Assembly: GCA_002393835.1 (NCBI GenBank)
Contig: DGTW01000159.1
Span: 1-11,299, forward strand
Direction of reading: 5' to 3'
Length of the DNA: 11,299 bases
Source of the DNA: Treponema sp. UBA4326
GTDB lineage: Bacteria > Spirochaetota > Spirochaetia > Treponematales > Treponemataceae
Made by a program: the position numbers and the translations under genes. Positions 7,701 to 11,299 of the stretch are shown piece after piece (position 1 is the stretch's first letter; every line of letters starts with the position of its first letter). Under the pieces are notes generated by a model. That model saw only the letters and a list, made by a program, of their open reading frames with translations. It did no database searches and was not told the origin of the DNA.

Positions 7701-7873
7701 ACGGTTTCAAAAAACCAAGCTTCCTTGACAAAACAAACCGCATAGGCGTAAAAGTTGTTGGCCGAACATTTGACAAATACAGCTCTGATGCATATCACGC
7801 TTTGCCAAAAGGCGCAAAAATGGACGGAGCGCACTACATGGAGCTGACAACATACTTTAATATCGGTTTGTAA
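4760..7873 (+). CDS. Clan GH-A (GH2-like TIM-barrel) glycosidase fused to a predicted outer-membrane beta-barrel
   Basis: A 1037-aa exported protein in two parts. Residues 1-21 are a signal peptide with a type I site after GAAA and no lipobox Cys, unlike its neighbours. Residues about 24-395 form a TIM-barrel glycosidase of clan GH-A: an opening VKGIVWSYTPIGE, the MGVNVIRCFS strand near 84-93, a likely acid/base Glu168 in FGNESNYG, a likely nucleophile Glu269 in LTESGADAF, and GGFVFEWMDEWWK near 313-325 closing the barrel. This resembles GH2-type TIM barrels and GH72/GH17-like glucan-active enzymes; the GH2 jelly-roll domains are absent. Residues about 480-1037 are unlike the catalytic part: many alternating polar/hydrophobic stretches with aromatic ends and Gly-rich turns (for example 669-687, 760-785, 887-918, 932-956, 971-983, 993-1003), ending in MELTTYFNIGL. 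I infer an outer-membrane beta-barrel of roughly 14-18 strands. Substrate (probably a beta-glucan) and mode (hydrolysis or transglycosylation) are inferred from context. Confidence 0.7.
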   Translation: MKKRLLAFAALSLAFLMGAAAEKITVQKDAGGWRLFDGTKPVEVKGIVWSYTPIGETHTYDLFGKDEAFIRRMIDTDMPMLKSMGVNVIRCFSTIPAKWVEYIYTKYGIYTVINDLLGRYGVSVRGTWYGQTDYSDQYTREVLIEQAKKTAESYKGVKGVLMYMFGNESNYGLVWSSTEIENLPTGEQNVVKAGYLYDLLEKAMAACKEIDPDRPVGIVNGDTQYLDLIHKLCPSLDILGVNAYRGYKFYDSFYENIADVVDKPVMLTESGADAFNDLMGQEDQLAQMNYLKSQWEEIYQQAYGKGKSQNIIGGFVFEWMDEWWKRYQNKNLDVHDDASWSNAGYDVDYADGKNNMSEEWFGIVAQSPVIKDGINMRVPRAAYYMLCDAWKLSLYDSSLSQVNQTFASLPYSMYVARGNEKTIKQRLNEQEFVKITQLDASVQAVTPVYVTGLKEDIKNKDNWKRNMKYPDDQDKTVEPKVSAEATLGLTVKPWENFTGDITFKAWNAEPYTNLADHWAMYYTKDADAEEKNLKHAAVYSADFNYTGSVFDVAGYYHVGHASFEGYGDPFCISKEAYDIIGYDMNNSAAPIALEFKGKGRLAGLDVIGGPEVWGYSKPQILANYFKWLPNVGPLDGIVLNATYAEEFGASKNVNYDPRNGFGPGRKASVYTELYYGPWLTVKLGALHAGSEKLGAKYIKKSGGIGEIEVKDTLGAFGQIGTNMFQHAYIYVNGIYRGLVADTNAAAVRGSFFTGDSGSGNRIEIQGGVDAAYGNFVLKPIFRMRMPIEDSCGRNLLSGAPFVVGMGNRRSLEVEAVLTYDPEGATWFHEWNSSDIEGANFAISLTGFYQAYAGKTDNLPFKSNTKTEGKNNDGTSIKDFVWYDGGNLPLQYNLWTVGTRVVTNPIANLRLVGSFTAGRLGSTTGSYKETREFVNFVRASLAARYNKWIVSGSIALNDWGTENWWRDFNRTFPLQYTFDVAYGFKKPSFLDKTNRIGVKVVGRTFDKYSSDAYHALPKGAKMDGAHYMELTTYFNIGL

Positions 7874-7889
7874 GGTTTGGAGGATTTTT

Positions 7890-8750
7890 ATGAAGAAGAA
7901 ACGCCATTGCGCTCTTGCTTTTTCGTTGCTCACTGCCGGCGTTCTGGCACTGGCAGCGCCTTCATGCGGATTTATGCCAGAAGATGACGAGGAAACAGTG
8001 GATAAAGACGGAATGAAGCTAGTTTGGAGCGATGAATTTGATTCAGGTTCTGTTCCATCTAAGTCTAATTGGGTACGCGAAGTTTGGTCAAAAGGAAAAG
8101 TTAATAATGAAGAACAGGCTTATATTGATTCTAAAGATACTGCATATATTTCGGATGGTACTTTGAAAATTAAAGCTTATAAGAAGGACGGAAACTGGTA
8201 TAGTGCGCGTTTGAAGACAGAAAATGCAAGCGGCAGCCTAAGCTGGAAATACGGTTACTTTGAGGCAAAACTGAAAATGCCAAAAGGAAATGGCGTATGG
8301 CCTGCATTCTGGATGATGCCGCATGACCCGACTGGTAAATCTGGTGACGGTGCCTACGGAACATGGCCTCGAAGCGGTGAGCTTGACATTATGGAGTATT
8401 CACCCGGCAAAACAGGCGACAAGTTGTATGCCACGGTTCATTATGGAACACATTGGAAAGACGATCATAGGTACACTTCATTAGGTGACAAATATATTAG
8501 TGGTGCGGCTGATGAATGGCATATCTATGGACTTCGCTGGACTGCTGATTATGTTGAAGCCTTTATTGATAGTGTTTCACTTGGAAAAAGGTATTACAAC
8601 GATCAGAAGGGAAATTTTGCTACATGGCCTTATGACCAAAAATTCTACATAATCTTGAATCTTGCGATGGGTGGCGATTTGGGTGGCTCGATAGACCCTT
8701 CACTTACAGAAGCGGTTTACGAAATTGACTATGTTCGTGTGTATCAATAA
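7890..8750 (+). CDS. GH16 laminarinase-type endo-beta-glucanase lipoprotein (first copy)
   Basis: Secreted lipoprotein glycosidase of 286 aa, expected to cleave beta-1,3 (or mixed beta-1,3-1,4) glucan with retention. The signal peptide ends in APSC, a relaxed spirochete-style lipobox with Cys26, followed by an acidic spacer. The GH16 jelly-roll begins at KLVWSDEFD (43-51) and fills the rest. The active site GELDIMEY gives nucleophile Glu164, assisting Asp166 and acid/base Glu169; the extra Met marks the beta-bulge form of laminarinases rather than lichenases. Other family marks are NEEQAY (73-78), GVWPAFWMMP (135-144) and the closing strands FYIILNLAMGGDLGG and IDYVRVYQ. It has no added binding module and is near minimal domain length. 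The ribosome site TGGAGG lies 16 nt after the previous stop. Its first half is clearly more AT-rich than its neighbours. Confidence 0.92.
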   Translation: MKKKRHCALAFSLLTAGVLALAAPSCGFMPEDDEETVDKDGMKLVWSDEFDSGSVPSKSNWVREVWSKGKVNNEEQAYIDSKDTAYISDGTLKIKAYKKDGNWYSARLKTENASGSLSWKYGYFEAKLKMPKGNGVWPAFWMMPHDPTGKSGDGAYGTWPRSGELDIMEYSPGKTGDKLYATVHYGTHWKDDHRYTSLGDKYISGAADEWHIYGLRWTADYVEAFIDSVSLGKRYYNDQKGNFATWPYDQKFYIILNLAMGGDLGGSIDPSLTEAVYEIDYVRVYQ

Positions 8751-8768
8751 CACAAGAAGAGACTGACC

Positions 8769-10049
8769 ATGAAACTATTAGCGAAATACTCTGTGATTTT
8801 TGTGTCATTGCTGGCGTTTTCGATAGTCGGTATTGGTTGCGTGGCTGATGATGACTCGACAAATAACGATGTCATTACGAAAGAAAAAAATCCGGAAGAA
8901 GAGCCTGTCGTGCTACCGGAAAGTTCCTCTGAGCCTGAAGTAACATACACTATCATGTTTGACAAGAACGCTGCAGATGCGACGGGAACGATGGAAAGTC
9001 AGACGGCAAAAAAAAGCAACAGACTTACGCTTGCCGCAAACGCTTTTGTTCGTTCTGGCTACATATTCAAGGGCTGGAATACAAAATCAGACGGTAAGGG
9101 GGCAAATTATTCAGACAAAGCTGCTTTTAAGCCGATGTCAGATTTAAAATTGTTTGCCTTATGGTCAAAAGACGCTGCAACACTGCCAGATAGTGATGAA
9201 AAAGAAAATCCACCTCCTCAAGAATCCGGCTCAACAGAAACTAATTCAGAAGCAGCTGCATATCGAAGTGGCATGAGAATAGTCTGGCAAGATGAATTTG
9301 ATTCAGCTGACTCAGACGGCACTCCACTCTCGGCAAAGTGGGGTTATGATGTCGGACGAGGAACAAGCACTAACAGTGATGGCACGAGGCCCGGAAACTG
9401 GGGCTGGGGCAACGGCGAAGAGCAGTGGTATTCTAACAAAGACCCGGACAATACCTATGTCTCAGACGGAAGTCTAAAAATCGTTGCGAAGAAAGAAGCC
9501 GCAGGAGATGGTGCGTCATGGACTAGTGGAAGACTTGTGACCCGCAACATTTATGAAAACAAGTACGGTTGTATCGAAATGCGTGCGAAAATCAGCAAGG
9601 CGGCTGGCGTATGGCCTGCATTCTGGATGCTGAGACACGACATTTATGATGCAGGCGGAAGTGGCTGGCCTGTCGGTGGCGAAATTGACATCATGGAAAG
9701 CTCGACAAGAGTGTGGGGAGCTGGAAAAGTCTACGGAACCCTGCACTGCCTTGGCGGATATGGTGGCGGCCCGATTTGGTCTCAGGGAATGCAGCTTACA
9801 GACCTTGAGAATACCTGGCACACTTACGCAATTGTCTGGAATGAAAACGGCACAATAAGCTGGTACTATGATGCCAATTTGCTCGGAACATATACGGCAA
9901 ACGACAAAAACAATAACGATGTCTGGCCTTATGACGAGAATTTCTACATCATACTGAATCTTGCTGTTGGTGGAGGCTTGGGTGGTGCAATCGATCCGAA
10001 TCTCTCTAATGCAACGATGGAAGTAGATTATGTGCGCTGGTATCAATAA
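8769..10049 (+). CDS. GH16 laminarinase-type lipoprotein with an InlB B-repeat module (second copy)
   Basis: Secreted lipoprotein of 426 aa. The lipobox GIGC has Cys24 and is followed by an acidic Glu/Ser/Pro spacer. Residues about 57-133 are one InlB B-repeat (Listeria-Bacteroides, Flg_new) module: YTIMFDKNAAD, then YIFKGWNTKSDGKG, then LKLFALWSKD. A second Ser/Glu/Pro linker (about 137-163) leads to the GH16 domain, starting at RIVWQDEFDSAD (170-181). The site GGEIDIMESS gives nucleophile Glu305, Asp307 and acid/base Glu310, again the beta-bulge laminarinase form. NGEEQWY (215-221), GVWPAFWMLRH (280-290) and VDYVRWYQ at the end complete the family. It is a paralogue of the gene 18 nt upstream. 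The start is set by the signal peptide; only a weak AAGAAGAG precedes it, so translation may depend partly on coupling to the first copy. Confidence 0.92.
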   Translation: MKLLAKYSVIFVSLLAFSIVGIGCVADDDSTNNDVITKEKNPEEEPVVLPESSSEPEVTYTIMFDKNAADATGTMESQTAKKSNRLTLAANAFVRSGYIFKGWNTKSDGKGANYSDKAAFKPMSDLKLFALWSKDAATLPDSDEKENPPPQESGSTETNSEAAAYRSGMRIVWQDEFDSADSDGTPLSAKWGYDVGRGTSTNSDGTRPGNWGWGNGEEQWYSNKDPDNTYVSDGSLKIVAKKEAAGDGASWTSGRLVTRNIYENKYGCIEMRAKISKAAGVWPAFWMLRHDIYDAGGSGWPVGGEIDIMESSTRVWGAGKVYGTLHCLGGYGGGPIWSQGMQLTDLENTWHTYAIVWNENGTISWYYDANLLGTYTANDKNNNDVWPYDENFYIILNLAVGGGLGGAIDPNLSNATMEVDYVRWYQ

Positions 10050-10140
10050 AGCAATCCCGAAATATTAACACCATTCAGAAAGATGCGGGGCTGTTAAGAT
10101 GATATCGGTCATGTAAGAATATCAAAAAAAGGAGTGAATT
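10050..10140 (+). other. Longest intergenic gap inside the operon (91 nt)
   Basis: This gap before the last lipoprotein gene is two to five times longer than the others. It ends in a good AAAGGAG ribosome site 6 nt before the ATG at 10141. GATAT (10101-10105) and ATATC (10119-10123) form a weak inverted repeat, and AT-rich TAAGAATAT could serve as part of a -10 element. No hairpin with a T-run is seen, so read-through from the GH16 genes is likely, and an extra internal promoter is possible but unproven. Confidence 0.3.
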
Positions 10141-10821
10141 ATGAAAAAAACAAATCTGATAAAATCAATTTTGATGGTGGCGTGCTGTGTGTTTTTTATG
10201 GCAGGCTGCCAAAATAATGCCGTAGCAGATGACGGAACAGACATAAGAGATTACAGCAAGATTGACACAGGCTCAGACGATAGCGGAAGTGGCGGCGGCG
10301 GTGGAGCTGGCGGAAATGGTTGGGCACTATGCAAGAATTCCGGATATGACATTTTTGAAATTCAGGTATGGGGTGACGGTGCTGGAACTTTTGACTTTGC
10401 AAATAAAGACGGATACTCAACGTTCACTATTACTGAGAAAGGCGGTGGTTGGGTTGGTGGAGGTTTGATTGCCAACGATACATCAAAGACATTTGATTTT
10501 TCAAAAGTTGCGAAAATGACTTTTGAAATCCGAGGAACAATAAGCAATAAAGCTTTGTGTATCGGTGTTCAAAATAATGGTGGAGCAAGTGCAAAAATAT
10601 ACCCTTCAAAAACAAATTTAACAAAGGAAATCAAGCAAGATGAATGGACAAAAATTGAATTTAATGTTGCAGGAGCAAAATCTGATACTATTATCAATGC
10701 CTTTATGATTATTGCGGCCGCTGATTGGGGCGGTTCATTTGATAAGAATGATTACTTTGATATTCGAAATCTTGACTATCTTGATTCTCGCGGAAACACG
10801 GTGACATTAACATTGAAATAA
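10141..10821 (+). CDS. Secreted lipoprotein with a glycine linker and a carbohydrate-binding-style beta-sandwich
   Basis: Last gene of the operon, 226 aa. The signal peptide ends in the lipobox MAGC with Cys23. An acidic Ser/Asp stretch and a run of glycines (about 47-60, GSGSGGGGGAGG-like) form a flexible linker. Residues about 62-226 look like a galactose-binding-type jelly roll: IQVWGDGAGTFDF at 74-86, YSTFTITEKGGGWVGGGLI near 92-110, FDFSKVAKMTFEIRGTI at 118-134, an EWTKIEFNV strand at 168-176, and YFDIRNLDYL near 205-214. Modules of this pattern occur beside or within GH16 enzymes and bind glucan. I cannot name the exact CBM family. No catalytic motif is apparent. The position after two glucanases suggests a surface glucan-binding lipoprotein. 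Confidence 0.65.
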   Translation: MKKTNLIKSILMVACCVFFMAGCQNNAVADDGTDIRDYSKIDTGSDDSGSGGGGGAGGNGWALCKNSGYDIFEIQVWGDGAGTFDFANKDGYSTFTITEKGGGWVGGGLIANDTSKTFDFSKVAKMTFEIRGTISNKALCIGVQNNGGASAKIYPSKTNLTKEIKQDEWTKIEFNVAGAKSDTIINAFMIIAAADWGGSFDKNDYFDIRNLDYLDSRGNTVTLTLK

Positions 10822-10857
10822 ATTAGTCCTCGTTTTATAAACATATTTTCCCCCTTT

Positions 10858-10890
10858 AGCTGCCCGTATTCCTCCATGCGGGCAGCTTTT
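10858..10890 (+). terminator. Rho-independent terminator of the operon
   Basis: AGCTGCCCGTAT (10858-10869) pairs with ATGCGGGCAGCT (10876-10887) over 12 bp with a single G-U, closing a 6-nt loop, and is followed by a short T-run (TTTT with the last stem base, then CTGTT). It lies 37 nt after the last operon stop. The minus-strand remnant ends 10 nt beyond it, so the hairpin may also serve that strand, although no U-run follows in that direction. Confidence 0.9.
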
Positions 10891-10896
10891 CTGTTA

Positions 10897-11244
10897 TTAG
10901 GGTTGTTTTGCAAGTTCAAGAACATTTTCCAGCGGAAGAGAGCAGCCTTTTGCGACTGTTTCAGCAGGCACGCCAAGTTTTAAAAGATTTTTCGCATTTG
11001 CGATGGCGTTCTTCCTGACACCCCGCTGCTCTGCGTTGTAGAGGATTGCGGCCTGGTCTTCCCTGGCAATGAAAATTGAGTTTTGAGTTGCCCAGTTGAT
11101 TTCGTCCTGGCTTACCGTCAGCAGTGATGATTTAGCCTGCATTATGCCCTCCTCGCTTCTCGTTATCGCGTCGATATATTCCCCCTGCCGCTCGTCGTCG
11201 GCGTAGGAAAGGAAAAGGCCCCATTTCCTTCGTTCGTGAAACAT
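10897..11244 (-). pseudogene. C-terminal remnant of an Rpn-family PD-(D/E)XK nuclease/putative transposase
   Basis: The 115-codon reading frame matches the C-terminal part of Rpn (recombination-promoting nuclease, PDDEXK_2) proteins: ERRKWGLFLSYADDERQGEYI, then SEEGIM, an AREDQAAILYNAEQRG block, and the final helical LLKLGVPAETVAKGCSLPLENVLELAK, typical of the family tail. Full proteins are about 250-320 aa, and their catalytic D/E-x-K residues lie in the N-terminal half, which is missing. An in-frame TGA stands at 11251-11253, three codons upstream of the ATG at 11244. The other two frames toward the window edge show no Rpn N-terminus. The ATG itself lies inside an inverted repeat and has no good ribosome site. 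I read it as a truncated remnant, though its 3' part could still be translated from an internal start at 11142. Confidence 0.7.
11143..11154 (-). promoter_or_regulatory. Internal Shine-Dalgarno site in the Rpn remnant
   Basis: On the minus strand GAGGAGGG (11154-11147) lies 4 nt before an in-frame ATG at 11142-11140, which would start an 81-aa product ending at 10897. The site also encodes Glu-Glu-Gly of the conserved SEEGIM motif, so the purine run may be only a coding coincidence. Confidence 0.45.
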
Positions 11245-11254
11245 CCTGTTTCAC
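11236..11254. repeat. Perfect inverted repeat, 8-bp arms
   Basis: GTGAAACA (11236-11243) and TGTTTCAC (11247-11254) are exact reverse complements around a 3-nt centre. The element overlaps the first codons of the Rpn remnant and sits 8 nt from a second, larger inverted repeat. Confidence 0.75.
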
Positions 11255-11262
11255 TCACTTCG

Positions 11263-11292
11263 ACAGAATTTCGTGCAAGCCCGAAATTCTGT
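11263..11292. repeat. Perfect inverted repeat, 11-bp arms
   Basis: ACAGAATTTCG (11263-11273) and CGAAATTCTGT (11282-11292) are exact reverse complements around the 8-nt centre TGCAAGCC. No T-run follows on either strand, so it is not a normal terminator. With the neighbouring 8-bp repeat it looks like an interspersed palindromic element at the broken end of the Rpn remnant. Confidence 0.8.
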
Positions 11293-11299
11293 TCTTGCT

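Noticed and set aside
9516..10046. 176-codon open frame on the minus strand opposite the second GH16 gene
   Set aside because: It lies wholly inside a gene with clear catalytic motifs, has no family features, is Cys/His/Arg-rich and mirrors the codon structure of the plus strand.
11263..11292. Integron attC site, considered because Treponema denticola carries a chromosomal integron
   Set aside because: The element lacks the GTTRRRY-type core sites and the imperfect L/R box structure with an extrahelical base; its arms are perfectly complementary.
1..11299. CRISPR array, tRNA, rRNA or riboswitch
   Set aside because: No regularly spaced repeats, cloverleaf pattern or conserved leader fold was found while reading both strands.

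Overview
The gene content and sequence style suggest a carbohydrate-degrading spirochete, most likely a gut or rumen Treponema. The grounds are a moderate GC content, a chain of secreted lipoproteins with relaxed lipoboxes, an LplB/YtcP/LipO-type ABC importer without its own ATPase, and a fragment of the Rpn/PD-(D/E)XK family that is abundant in such genomes. The assignment is inference from protein style; no ribosomal or other phylogenetic marker lies in the window.

Layout. Positions 1-130 (minus) hold the first 43 codons of a divergent gene that resembles the N-terminus of GH94/GH161-type glycoside phosphorylases. A 199-bp divergent intergenic region follows. From 330 to 10821 eight genes run on the plus strand with gaps of 16-91 nt and no convincing terminator between them, so they look like one operon of about 10.5 kb: two ABC permeases, a lipoprotein solute-binding protein, a CBM9-like lipoprotein, a 1037-aa glycosidase whose second half looks like an outer-membrane beta-barrel, two GH16 laminarinase-type lipoproteins, and a final lipoprotein with a beta-sandwich of carbohydrate-binding style. 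A strong hairpin terminator at 10858-10890 ends the operon. On the minus strand, 10897-11244 is a 5'-truncated Rpn-family remnant whose broken end abuts two perfect inverted repeats (11236-11254 and 11263-11292).

How the genes fit together (inference). The two GH16 enzymes carry the E-[LI]-D-I-M-E active site of beta-1,3-glucanases and would cut beta-1,3-(or mixed-linkage) glucan at the cell surface. The CBM9-like protein and the last lipoprotein would hold glucan there. The GH-A/beta-barrel fusion could process oligosaccharides at the outer membrane and perhaps let them through. The binding protein and permeases would import the oligosaccharides, powered by an ATPase encoded elsewhere, and the divergent phosphorylase-like enzyme would split them in the cytoplasm. 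The set reads as a spirochete counterpart of a Bacteroidetes polysaccharide-utilisation locus, built without SusC/SusD. The most unusual component is the 1037-aa glycosidase/beta-barrel fusion.
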